64,000 nt of DNA from contig CAJQUW010008996.1 in assembly GCA_907163375.1 (NCBI GenBank), positions 619,746 through 683,745 of the forward strand, given 5' to 3'. The notes beneath the pieces are model-generated. The model made no database searches. It was given only the letters and a program-made list of their open reading frames with translations, and was not told the DNA's origin. A program made the translations under genes and the position numbers. Source of the DNA: Prostheceraeus crozeri (Eukaryota > Platyhelminthes > Polycladida > Euryleptidae). This document shows, one piece after another, positions 52,664 through 63,793 of this stretch; the stretch's first letter is position 1, and every line of letters begins with the position of its first letter.

Positions 52664-53955
52664 TTAAAAATCACTTCGTTGTAATTCATTTTGATAAAAT
52701 CGGCCTCTGATATCTTCATCATCTAAATCTTTCATTTCGTAAGTAATCGGATAAGTTTGATTTATTTTACAAACTTCAAATATCTCTTTCGTCCAGTATC
52801 CGACGAAGCCCTTTTCAAATTTATTCTTATACTTAAATATTCTAACTCTATCTCCAATTTTAAATTTCGGCTTAAGTTTCTGTAAATTCGGATTACTCTC
52901 ATTCGAATAATTATTTTCGAATATTCTCTTTCGTATTAAATCAGGGTCGTCAGAAGCATTCTTTGGAGTTTCTTCAATACCTGAATGAACTTTATTATTG
53001 TACTGCTCTACAATTCTTGGTAATATCTTCAACCATTTCTGATTTCTTTGCTCAATAAATTTCTTGAATAATTTATTTTTTAACGTCCGATTGAATCTTT
53101 CTATCACTACGGCCTTCCCTGCATTTTCAGTTGGATAAACAGTTTCAAATAGTGGCTGAACGTTTCGGCTATAAAATTCCGACCCTTTACCAACAAACAA
53201 TTTCCTTGGCTTTCTCTTAGTTTCTTGAAAGATTTCTTCAAACGCATATTTAACTGACAGACCACTTTTGTTTTTTAAAGGCTTTACCCAAGCGTATCGT
53301 GTATATAAATCTATAACGGTCAATGCGTATTTATAATCTTTTTCATTCGGCATATGAATAAGATCAGCACTCCAAATATCATCTTTATTAAATATTTTTA
53401 CTTTCAATAAATATTTAGGCCTTCTATATTCTTTATGAATTTCGGACGCGTATGTTCGAGCGTTGCTCTCAGACAGCTCTGCTGTCGTTTCATTTAAACC
53501 CTGACCGAATAATATTTTAGCCTGTAAAGCTTTCTTAACAAACATTCTTTCAATTTTTCTCTAAAGGAAGGATTTTGAATACTATCTAATTCTTGAATCA
53601 TTTTCCTATCAGCTACATGACGAGAATTTAGGTCATGATTTCGATAAGCTAAATCATGTTTATAAGCGGCGGCGTCTACTCTATTTATTGATTCTTCACC
53701 TGGTTTTGGATTATTATTCTCATCGAGTCTTATATCTAATCGAGTTCCTGGACCGGTATATGAATGACCAGGAAGATGTTTTTCTTTCGAATATTTACTC
53801 CAAATAAATCCAGGAAAGTTTTCTAATGTTTTTTGTATGTCGTTTCTTTCATAAATTTTACAATTTGATTTTTTATTTTTGTTTAATAGATAATTTAATA
53901 AATGTAAATTAGCAATTTTTAATTTAATTAAATTTTCGGAATTTGTAGAATTCAT
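52664..53955 (-). pseudogene. PLA2-like/integrase fusion, frameshifted
   Basis: Homologue of 6711-8081. The PLA2 part is in the frame ending at 53494 (start after ttttaaaATG at 53955). The LFGQG site and integrase are in the frame 52664-53545. The break is the loss of one T in a run (five Ts at 53554-53558 against six at 7655-7660), so it could be slippage or a sequencing error. In the integrase, one catalytic aspartate position reads LFVGKGSEF instead of LFVDKGSEF, which would inactivate it. Only one linker SESNART unit is present. Confidence 0.88.
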
Positions 53956-54008
53956 TTTAAAAGATAAAATAAATGTTTTACCGAATCGAACCAAAGGTTC
54001 TGAGGTTA

Positions 54009-54490
54009 TTACCTTATCATACTAGGACTTAGATATATTCCAGAACCATCCTTAGTTTCTTTAATTTCAATTAAATCATCAACATTGCGGAGAATATTTT
54101 TAAGAATTCGTTTTCCTTCATCAACCAAATTTAATTTGCTAATGAAATTATCTACTATTCCGTCACCCCTAGCAACTTTCTCTAACTCTCTATTACGTCG
54201 TTTTTGTTCTTCTAATGCTGCCTTCTCTGATTTATTTTTATTTACTTCTTGGACAATACCAGCTGTCCCGCCTGCAACACTTCCTGCTGCTGCTATACCT
54301 CCTATTATTAGAGGAATTAATGGGAAATTCCCGCCATTCTTTTCTTCTTGTAATTAAATATTCTATATCATTGGTTTACTTATGTAATACTTTTCTTGTT
54401 AATCGTAATAGTTTTAGGTGTATTTTTGTCAACAATATTACGTAATTTCAATTCAACAGTTTCATTATTATTACTTTTCGCTTGCGTCAT
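54009..54490 (-). pseudogene. pX-like small protein, with nonsense codon
   Basis: Homologue of 8154-8639. A CAA to TAA change near 54355 and small length changes about 30-40 bp upstream break the frame before the hydrophobic core. The C-terminal half is well conserved. Confidence 0.8.
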
Positions 54491-54645
54491 TTTTAATCAA
54501 AAAAAATTTAAGTTACGAAAATTCTTAAGTTATCAAAAATTTTAAGTTATCAAAAATTTTTAATCTATTCTACTTATGAAAAAATTTTAAGTTACCAAAA
54601 ATTTTTAATCTATTCTAGTCATCAAAAATTTCAATTGACTTATCG

Positions 54646-54695
54646 GAGCGAAGCTCCTCGAGGCTTCAGCCGATCGGACCAAGGGTCCTCAGGTT
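54646..54695. repeat. Hairpin cassettes downstream of the capsid gene
   Basis: GGAGC-GAA-GCTCC, TCGA, GGC-TTCA-GCC (54646-54672), then GGACC-AAG-GGTCC (about 54676-54688). In element 1 the related cassette overlaps the capsid stop. Confidence 0.75.
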
Positions 54696-54706
54696 ATTAA
54701 CCAATC

Positions 54707-56031
54707 CTAGCCATCTTTCCATTAAGAATTTCAATAGAATATTTTACATCTTCTAGCAATAAACCATAAGCCATCAATGAAGTTGTGGAATCTTTTTTTT
54801 TCAATATTAATTGTTACATCACAACCAGTCTTGATAATATCTTCAGATTGTGCACTTAAATCGAAACAGAAAACAGGATATAAATGTCTCCAATCTCCAG
54901 AAGTTAATTGTGGTTCAACTCCAAATTCTATACAAAGATTTCGTTAAGAATCAAATCCTTCCATAAATTGATTATTGGTATCTTCGAATCTTAATGGATC
55001 AATTGGATATCGGGTTTGATTTAATGAAACTTGTAAACTTCGAATTGTATTAATGTGAAAAAGACTATTGTTCTTATCAAAACTTGGAGAATTATTTCTT
55101 TGAAATGTTAGTAATAAATATCTTGGAGTATTCGCAGTTCTAGTAAAATGCCAGTTAAATCTTTGTTCGGAAAAAGTTACTGAACTAGCAGTACGCTTTA
55201 GAAAATTTACTGGAATTGGTTTGTTAGTATTTAATCTTTTTGCAATAGCTGTTTCAACCTCTAAACTAGGAGTAATATGCTTAATCCACCATTCAAGTCT
55301 ATCAATTTTTAAATATGCTTTTTTTCCAGTCTTACCAAAAAAGATTAATTCATTATTTGCTGTACGATGAATTATTAATTTAAATTTTAATTGATATGAT
55401 ATTTTGTCATAATCTAAATAACCGAATAATGGAGACAATGACCAATTAACTGTCTGTTTACTTTTCTTGTTAAATTCACGTCTTTCTTTATATGCATCAT
55501 TATTTGTTTTATTTAAATGTTTTGCAATATTTTCTACATCTTTCGCAATTCCTGCGGCATCTGTTCCAGCGTGAGTTAAATCATCAACAATTATACCATC
55601 ATTAGTATCAGGAAACCAACCTTCGATTTCATACTTTTTATTATTTTCACCAATTGTTACAAATCTAAGCATTGTATCAATTACACCTGGAGAATCACTT
55701 ATTGTTTCTATATTTTGAGTTGCAACATCTAAACGCATTTGTGTAAATAATCTTGGAAAGAAATTATTCTCTAGTACAATAATATCGGTATCTGGTAATG
55801 GTGTTGTAAAATTGGCATCACTATATAAAGAATATTCACAGTGTAAAAATGAATCAGGTAAATATAAATAACTCTGCTGATTATCAACTTCAAAAATTAA
55901 ATCTCCTCCAGTATTTACTCTACTGGAAGATCCGGGATTCATAGCTATTCTTATATAGTCATTCTTCTTTGATTGTAACTGACGAGCGGAGGATCGTCTA
56001 ATCTAAATTTATTTTCGATAAGCGAAGACAT
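54707..56031 (-). pseudogene. Major capsid protein, multiply broken
   Basis: Homologue of 8806-10140 with at least three lesions: loss of bases in a T run near 55972 shifts the frame after the first 20-odd codons, a TAT to TAA change near 54944 stops the central frame, and an extra-T run near 54796 shifts the frame again near the end. The central 332 codons (54944-55942) are open and very similar to element 1. Confidence 0.9.
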
Positions 56032-56079
56032 TTTTATAAAAAATAATTTGACTTTTTGTTTTTCTCACACACAGAAAAA

Positions 56080-56205
56080 ATTTTACTAAAAAAATTTTGC
56101 TAAAAAATTTTACTAAAAAAATTTTACCAAAAAAATGTTGCTAAAAAAATTTTACTAAAAAAATTTTACTAAAAAAAATTTTACTAAAAAAATTTTATTA
56201 AAATA
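56080..56205. repeat. 'aaaaattttacta' tandem repeat
   Basis: About nine 14-16-bp units between the capsid start and the next gene's end. Element 1 has only three longer units here (10195-10260). Confidence 0.85.
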
Positions 56206-56210
56206 TAATT

Positions 56211-56714
56211 TTAGAATTTTGCTAGACCAACTCCGCTGCTCACGCCATTACCTCTTATTTCTTCAATTGAACGTTTTATGGCTACGCCTGATTTCTTCTC
56301 CTGTTTACTATCAGACGGAGCTCCGCTCCTCAATGTTTCACGCCCCACAGCTATGTTAGCAATTTTGTTTTTTGTTTCCTCTGAAAGTTTTTTTAATTTT
56401 TTTAGCTCTTCAGAATCATTCCTAAGTTTACGAATAGCTTCTAGTTGTTTTAATTCGTTTTGAGACTTAACAGCATTTGATATTGCACTAGCTGTACTAC
56501 CTATAGCAGCTGCTCCTTTTGCAGCAGATGTAATCAAATCTTTATTATTTTTAATTAAGTTAACGATACTTCCAATACCAGAAAATATACCGGCCCCTTC
56601 TTTTTGAATTGTTTCTACACTGTCATAATGGTAAACAGATTTCATGGATGGTTCATGAGCAATTTTTTGATTTGAAGCAAAATGTTTAAGATTGTGTTTA
56701 TAAATTATAGGCAT
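56211..56714 (-). CDS. pVI-like small virion protein, intact copy
   Basis: A 167-residue homologue of 10257-10805, and the only uninterrupted structural gene of element 2. It keeps GIFSGIGSIVNLIKNN, the Ala-rich helix, the charged helix and the EIRGN-GVSS protease-type site. It lacks the two cassette-encoded inserts of element 1, so the flanking frame is continuous without them. Probably no longer functional on its own, since the rest of the element is dead. Confidence 0.65.
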   Translation of the reverse strand: MPIIYKHNLKHFASNQKIAHEPSMKSVYHYDSVETIQKEGAGIFSGIGSIVNLIKNNKDLITSAAKGAAAIGSTASAISNAVKSQNELKQLEAIRKLRNDSEELKKLKKLSEETKNKIANIAVGRETLRSGAPSDSKQEKKSGVAIKRSIEEIRGNGVSSGVGLAKF

Positions 56715-56773
56715 TTTTTAGGATTAAATTTGACTTTTGGGAAAAATATTTACGTTAAGATTTACGTTTATGA

Positions 56774-57662
56774 TCAAGATTTACGTCTGTGAATGTCCAA
56801 CAACTTCGTGATAACTTTATTAATTTTCCGTTGCACTTTATCTATTGCGTCAAGTAGCGTGTGATGTACTTTAATTTCTTTTCTATTAGCTTGCATTTTC
56901 TCCTGATTCATCTTCAACGCCGTTTTAAGAGCATTTAACTTAATTTTAAGAACATCTAATTGTCTTTTAACAGCATCTAACTGTTCTTTATTTTCTTTAG
57001 AGTTTTCTTGTAAATTTTTATTTAATTCATTTTCTAAATTGATTTTAAGAGTTTTCATTTTATCAACTTTTTGATTAAGTGAGTTTACTTCATTTATTAT
57101 TCTATTCATCTTTTTCATTTGTTGAGTAATTTTAGAACTTAATTCATCAACACTTTTTTGGAATGTAGTTTGTAACTGCTTTAAATTTTTTTTTATTTCT
57201 TTCAGGTAGTTCTTCTATTTCATCTTCTAATTGTTCTTTCAATAGTTGTATCTGCTGTTTATTTTTAATGACTGCAGATTTTAACTTTATAGAAAGTAAT
57301 ATTAAAATTTTTGATTGTTCTGAAATCTTTTTAAAAAGTTTTGCTATATCTGCTTCTAGCTCTCTATCCTTTTTATCAAGTTTTAATAATTTTTCGTTTA
57401 ATGATTTGTCATTAAGTTTAAACTACTTTAATTCATTCATCAGTGGAACCAAAACATCGTTTATATATTTTTCTTTTAAGTCATTGATTTGTGTATCAAC
57501 ATATTGTTTATTTGTTAACTCTGTATTTTGTTGCGGAAGAATAGAAAGATGTAATGGACCACATAAAACGTCTCCAGTTTTCATGATATAATTTTCTATT
57601 TCTATTTCTAATTCACGATTATTCGGGATATATGCACCTCCACCAACATTTGGTAACATCAT
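56774..57662 (-). pseudogene. Fibre-like coiled-coil protein, broken
   Basis: Homologue of 10909-11796. The N-terminal 79 codons (to 57423) with the TGDVL...KQYVD segment are open and end at a TTG to TAG change. A second break lies in a run of T near 57190, and the last 114 codons (56774-57118) are open. The C-terminus differs slightly because the hairpin cassettes of element 1 are absent. Confidence 0.85.
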
Positions 57663-57737
57663 TTTTAAAACAATAAAAAAATAAAATTTTTTATTTAATG
57701 AGAAAAAAAATAAATTTTTTTCTAATAAAAATAAAAA

Positions 57738-59185
57738 ATGGAAAAACCAAATTTAAAAAAATTATATTCGCCCGCATCATCCTGTTCTTTTTATTCGACG
57801 AGATCAACGGGATTTGAAAATAAATGTTTTGATAATAATAATAATAATCCATGTATAGATGTTAATATTTTATTTGAATTACAAGCCGAAATATTTAGAG
57901 AACAAACAAAAGGTTTACCTTATATAGAAACTAACTATTGTATATTTCCAGGTGATCCGTTTATAAAATTTATGGATATTGTAAGTAAATATAATGATGT
58001 GGCTTATGTAGAATTAAATAAAGAAAATATGGTTATAATTGGTCATAATAATGTTTATGGTTTGATTAGAGCAGTTTTGCCGATTAGTAATACGGATTGG
58101 ATAGAAAATAAAATTATTAATTATATTAATGTTACCGAATTAGTTAAAAAATTAAAATCCTTTTCCAAAGAAAAAATAAGATTATTTGTTGACGAACAAA
58201 ATCAATATAATATTCATATCGAAAGTAAAAAACAAAATGAAGAATTATTATGCCAAGTTTATTATAGAGATACAATTTATAAACAAGAAACATTAGAAAT
58301 GCCGCAAAGATATGATGATGATACTTATATAGGATTATATTCAAACTTAAATATTAATTTGTCGAAATCTTATATAAGTGGTTTCTTTATAATTTTTTTT
58401 TAAAAAAAATTTTTATAAAATTTAACTTTATAAACGGCTCAACAAGAAAAAATTTATATGTGGACAACACCTTATACTATTAACAATGACCATAATCATA
58501 ATCATAATAATTTTAAAGAATCTTATAATAATAAACGAACCGAAGGTTCTAGGGTTTTGCCCGATCTTAAAGAATCTTATAATAATAATAATGATGATAA
58601 TATAAATGATGATTCTGAAACATCTGAAAAAGGTGTAAATGGTAAAAAAGATTATAAAAATATTAGTAATTATAAAAATTTAAGTGAAGAAAAATTTATA
58701 TCTCATACTGATGTACATGATATTAATACTACATATAATCAAAATTTATCTAAATTTCATTTTCTTACAATTGAAAATAATAATGATGGAATAGTTGAAG
58801 ATACTATTATACAACTATGTGTCGGGTCTACAAAATTTAAATTAGGATTTACATCCAATCAATTTAAAATTTTATCATCTTTAATAAAAACTAAAAGTGA
58901 TTCAGATTATGGTGGTGTTATTAAATTTTCTAATAAAGATCAAAAACCAGTATTTTTTCCATTATATTATTATCAAATCATAAATAAAATTTAGAATCAG
59001 AAATTCCCATCAGGGAATGGTATCCTATCAGGGAATGGCATCCTATACCAAAAAGTGTAATTTATGATGTTGAAGAATCAATTTATGATGATGATCAAGA
59101 ATCAATTGATGATGATCAAGAATCGATAGTTAGTGAAAATTAATTTAAATTATCTTTTGATAAAACGTTATATGATAAAACTTAA
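57738..59185 (+). pseudogene. Clamp-like protein, broken
   Basis: Homologue of 11872-13212. The first 218 codons are open and about 90% alike. Then about 55 bp of almost pure A/T is inserted (58384-58438). The second part (58458-58975) is open with an extra Asn-rich and a further segment (around SHTDVHDINTTYNQ). It then shifts frame at 58975 just before the last conserved strand. Acidic DDQESI repeats follow. Confidence 0.85.
58537..58562. repeat. Double-hairpin cassette, clamp-like pseudogene
   Basis: GAACC-GAA-GGTTC, TA, GGG-TTTT-GCCC; the orthologous position of 12614-12639, so this insertion predates the split of the two elements. Confidence 0.8.
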
Positions 59186-59583
59186 TATGATAAAACTTAA
59201 TATGATAAAGAAAATAAGATAACTTAAGAACGTGAAATATATAATAATATATAATAACTCTCAAGACCTTGATATTAGAATGTTTATATCTAAAATTAAA
59301 ACACAAATTTTTTCTTTAAAATATGAAGAAATGGAAATTACCAAGTTTTATTGTGTCTTATGTAAAAGACAGTTGCAAACAAAAAGAAGTTATCAATCTC
59401 ATTTAAATAGTGAATTGCATTTACAAAATGTAGATCGAGTTGATGAAGGAAATATATTAAAATTAAATAATTATAAAAACTATCTAGAAACATTGCCTAC
59501 TGATATAAAAGTTAAAAAAATGTTTGATGATTATTCACATTCGGAATAGAAAAAAGTTTTTAATAGTGAAGATGAACATGCAA

Positions 59584-59609
59584 GAACCGAAGGTTCTAGG
59601 GCTTGGCCC
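59584..59609. repeat. Double-hairpin cassette, element 2 polymerase region
   Basis: GAACC-GAA-GGTTC, TA, GGGC-TTG-GCCC. Confidence 0.75.
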
Positions 59610-61235
59610 GTACCAGATGGAAGATATTTATTTAGCGATACTGATGAATTTAACGAAATAGATGAATTTGATGAAACTAAAAAACCGATGAAGCTGTAAC
59701 AGATATAAAATATTTATTTAATGAATCTGTTGAACATAATGAAACCGATGAAACTTTTTATAATGTATTAACAAACTTTTATAATATATTTAAGAAATCT
59801 TTCAAATGTTATATGAATGTAGAAGTACTTTATACAAAAAATGGACCTGATGGAATTCCTGAAGAAATAATACAAGGACATTTTACAAATTCACAAGAAA
59901 TTCATAATGTAGATGATATACAACCCATATTTGAACAAATGATACTTAAATTAGAAAATTGTATCATTGAAGCCCAGTTACGTGAATCTGGTTGGAGATT
60001 TGTTAAAATACTATCTAAGAAAATACTAATTGATAAATATAAAAATAATACTGGTGGTAGTTATGTTCCTTTACCTTTCAGTTCACCACAAATAATCAAC
60101 ATAAAAAATGAAGATAATTATTGTTTTTTGTGGAGTATTGTAGCACATTTACATCTTGCAAAATATCATAAAGAAAGACTAAGTCATTATAATAAAGAAG
60201 AATACATAAATGAATTTGATCTCTCTGATGGCTTAGATGAATTTCCATATGATTATAATAGGTTAAAAAAGTTTCATAAAAAGAATAAAAATTTAATAGA
60301 AGTAAATGTTTTTGAATTAAATGTGAATTATGTTTCTATTGGTAATATTACTCCATTTTACTCAGATTCAAAAAAATTTTATTTGAATAATAAAAATTTA
60401 TGTCAATCAGAAATAGTATATAATGATAGAGGAAATTACATGCATCATAATATTTTTTACCAAGGAAATATAATATGTACTGAAAAATTTGAAATTATAA
60501 AAACACTATCACCAATTATGATTAATCATAATAATTATAAAGGACGTAATTATAATTATGATTATGATTCCGATTATTTATCTTTATTTTAGAATATCAA
60601 CAAAAATTACAAAATTGTAAAACAGATTATCAACAACAAACAAAAATATTAGTACAAGAATATGGCCATAAATATCAAAATCAGATAGAAACGATACAAA
60701 AATTAAATGAAGACAATAAAGAATTAAATAATGAAGAAAATGAAACCAATCAAAAAATAAATGAATGTTTAAAAAAATGTCAACAACAATATAAAGAACA
60801 ATATGATAAAGAATATATTTATCAGCTACAAATATTAAATCAAAATTTTCATCGAAATACATTTGATCCTACAAAAGAAATTGATGAAACACATGAAATA
60901 TATAAAGATAAATTTAAAAAATTAAAACAAACAAAGCAACCAGCACAAGCGAATATATTATATTATCACGGTCATTTTATATTGTGTAAAGATGTTTCTA
61001 TATTTACAAAAGCTTCAGATAATACAAATTTTCCTTGTCTTCAATGTATAACAAGTTTTAGAACTTTAGAAGAAATGAATAGACATTTGGAGAATTGTCA
61101 ACAAAATGAAGCAGTTGAAAATACTTTTCCTAAAGACGATTATTTAGAATATGATAAATGGTATTTTAAAAACAAAGTACCCTTATACTATTTACTGTGA
61201 TTTTGAAGCATATAATGTTAATATGACACAAAATC

Positions 61236-61261
61236 GAACCGAAGGTTCAAGGGCTTCGCCC
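61236..61261. repeat. Double-hairpin cassette within exonuclease region
   Basis: GAACC-GAA-GGTTC, AA, GGGC-TTC-GCCC, in frame with the polymerase codons and coding for RTEGSRASPD, shortly after the exonuclease I motif. Confidence 0.8.
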
Positions 61262-62292
61262 GATTCTGATAATTGTAAATATGAAAAAAGTGCATCTGAA
61301 CAAAGTAAAGAAAAATATTTATTTGAACAAAAACCATTATGTTGGGGAATGTACATTCATTCAAATTATCCTGAATTATTTAAATCAGAATATTATCAAT
61401 ACTATGGTGAAGATAGTTCAGAAATGTTTACAAAGAAAGTAGAAGAATTACAAAATTATTTTTCACAATTGCTTGAAACAAATATACCAATGATGCCATT
61501 AACAGAAAAAGAAAAATTAAATTTTATTAATGAAACAAAATGTTTTTACTGTGGAAAAGAATTGGGTAATGATAAGCGAAGCGACGGCTCTGCCGACAAA
61601 GTAAAAGATCATGATCATCTAAATGGATTATATAGAGGTGCAGCACATAATTCTTGTAATCTTAATGCCAATAAATTTAAATATAACTTTGTTCCTTTAT
61701 ATTTCTACAATGGTTCTAAATATGATTTCCATTTAATAATGAAAGATTTATTTTCATCTGAAAAGTTACAACAACAACAAATAAATGTACTATGTAAAAC
61801 AGAAGAAGAATATTTTTCAATGCAATTAGGTTGTATTAGAATTTTAGATGCATTTAGATTTTTTACTCCTTATTCATTAGATGTTATGGGAAAAACTTTG
61901 AAACCTGAACAATGTAAAATATTAAATAAATATAATTTAAAACCTTTAAAAGGAATATTTCCGTATGAATATATAACTGGAGATTTTAATTCTGTGAATA
62001 AAATTATGAAAGAACAAAAACTTCCTCCAATAAATAAATTTAAATCAACATTAAAACAATCACAATTATCTGAAGAAGATTATGCAGAAGCTGAAAAGAA
62101 TTTGAGAGAGTTAAATTGTAGAACAATGTATGATTATACAATGAAATATCTACAGATAGATCTATTACTCTAGCTGATCTTTTCGAAAACTTTCGTGATA
62201 TGTGTTAAGAATAATAAGGAATAGATCCATGTTATTGTTATTCTACACCAGGTTTAACATGGTTAGCAGGATTAAAACATACTGGTGTTCAA

Positions 62293-62316
62293 GCCGATGG
62301 CTCTAGGACAAAGTCC
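62293..62316. repeat. Double-hairpin cassette, different stems
   Basis: GCC-GAT-GGC, TCTA, GGAC-AAA-GTCC within the polymerase frame: the same architecture with other stem sequences. Confidence 0.7.
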
Positions 62317-62672
62317 GTTAAACTTAAACATTATAAAGAAAATACATATGATAAATTATTATTTTTTGAATCTGGAATTAGAGGTGGAGTTTCATCAGTT
62401 TTAGGTAATAGATATGTTAAGTGTTATAATAAAAAAGTAAATCCTGATGATTATGGTTATTTAAAAATTTTAAATCTAGAAGAAAGCGATCAGTTTATAA
62501 AATTGTTTAATCAAAATATAGAAGGACTTATATCAAATGAAGATAGTCAAGCAGCAGTTGATAAAATCATGAGAGAAAACTATTTGTTATATTATGATTT
62601 TAATAGCTTGTATTCTTCTTGCATGATACAAGAATTATCAACAGGTGAAATGTCATGGTGTAATATTCGTAC

Positions 62673-62703
62673 GACATCAGAGATGTCTACTAGGGCTTCG
62701 CCC
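62673..62703. repeat. Double-hairpin cassette after polymerase motif A
   Basis: GACATC-AGA-GATGTC, TACTA, GGGC-TTC-GCCC, in frame within the polymerase. Confidence 0.75.
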
Positions 62704-63793
62704 GTTCTTGATTATCAAAAAACACATGATGGAAATTATAATCATGGTTATATATATGAAGTTGATTTAGTATATCCTGATGAAATAAAAGATAAAACAA
62801 AATATTTTCCTTTCTGTCCCGAAAACAAAATATAGAAGATTTCTCAGATTATCAAAAATCTATAATGCCTAAAAAATACAGACCAACAAAAAAACTTATG
62901 TTAACACAAAGTAATAAAAGAAAGTATGTCGTCAAGGAAGAATGCTAGATTGGTATTTAGAACATGGAATGATTCTTACCAAAATACATCGAAAACTATT
63001 TTATCAAAAATCTAAATGGTTAAAAGATTATATAGAGTTCAATATTGAAAAAAGTAAAATAGCTAAAAGAAATAAAGATGATTTTGGAAACGTGTTCTTT
63101 AAATTAATGAATAATGCATTTTATGGTAAGACTTTAGAAAATGTGCGTAATAGACAAAATCTTGAAATAGTATATGATAAAGATAGGTTTCAAAATTTAA
63201 CAAGGAAACCTACATATAAAAGAACTACTAGATTTAGCGATGAACTATGTGCTGTACATTTACGTCGAATTAGCGTAAAACATGACAAGTTTAATTTTAT
63301 TGGATTCACTATATTAGAATTAGCTAAACTATTTATGTATAAATTTATATATGATTATTTAGCACCTGCTTATGGCAAAAACTATAAATTACACTTTACA
63401 GATACCGATTCTGTTTTCTTAGAATTAACAATACCGTATAATTCTTCACTTGATGAAGAAATTAATAAAATAAAAGATGAATTAGAAGGAAATGAAGATT
63501 TCATAACAGAAGCTAGATTTTTAAAATCTAAATATTATTGTCATAACACAACTAATGATATTAAAACACATAAAACATTAAAAGGAATTTCAAAGGCATC
63601 AGTGGCTAATCTAATAACATTTCAAGATTGTGAAAATGTATTATTTAATAATGAAATAAAAACAGCATGTAATTATAGACTTAATTCAAAGAAACATAAA
63701 ATGTATTTAAAAGAAGAACATAAATTAGCATTAGATCCATTTGATGATAAAAGAAAAATTTTACCTGATGGAATAACTACTTCACCTTTTTAA

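Larger units (their letters stand above)
59232..63793 (+). pseudogene. polB: Family B DNA polymerase of a different Polinton lineage, heavily broken
   Basis: The pieces lie in at least six frames. From the start: a C2H2 finger (FYCVLCKRQLQ..H..H, about 59340-59430; it may be a separate gene); a segment SGWRFVKILSKK then IINIKNEDNYCFLWSIVAHL common to N-termini of many animal Polinton polymerases; a Gln/Lys coiled-coil; a second finger (CLQCITSF...H..C); exonuclease I YCDFEAY (61190); an HNH/endonuclease-VII-like insert (CFYCGKE...VKDHDHLNGLYRGAAHNSCN); exonuclease II NGSKYDFH; polymerase motifs YYDFNSLYSS (62600), KLMNNAFYGKTL (63110) and FTDTDSVF (63400). Breaks occur near 59549, 59697, 60590, 61180, 62170, 62205 and 62835. 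It has no close similarity to the minus-strand PolB of element 1. Confidence 0.9.

Noticed and set aside
58384..58438. Intron in the clamp-like gene of element 2
   Set aside because: No GT-AG borders or branch-site logic; the other Polinton genes are intronless and this element is decaying.
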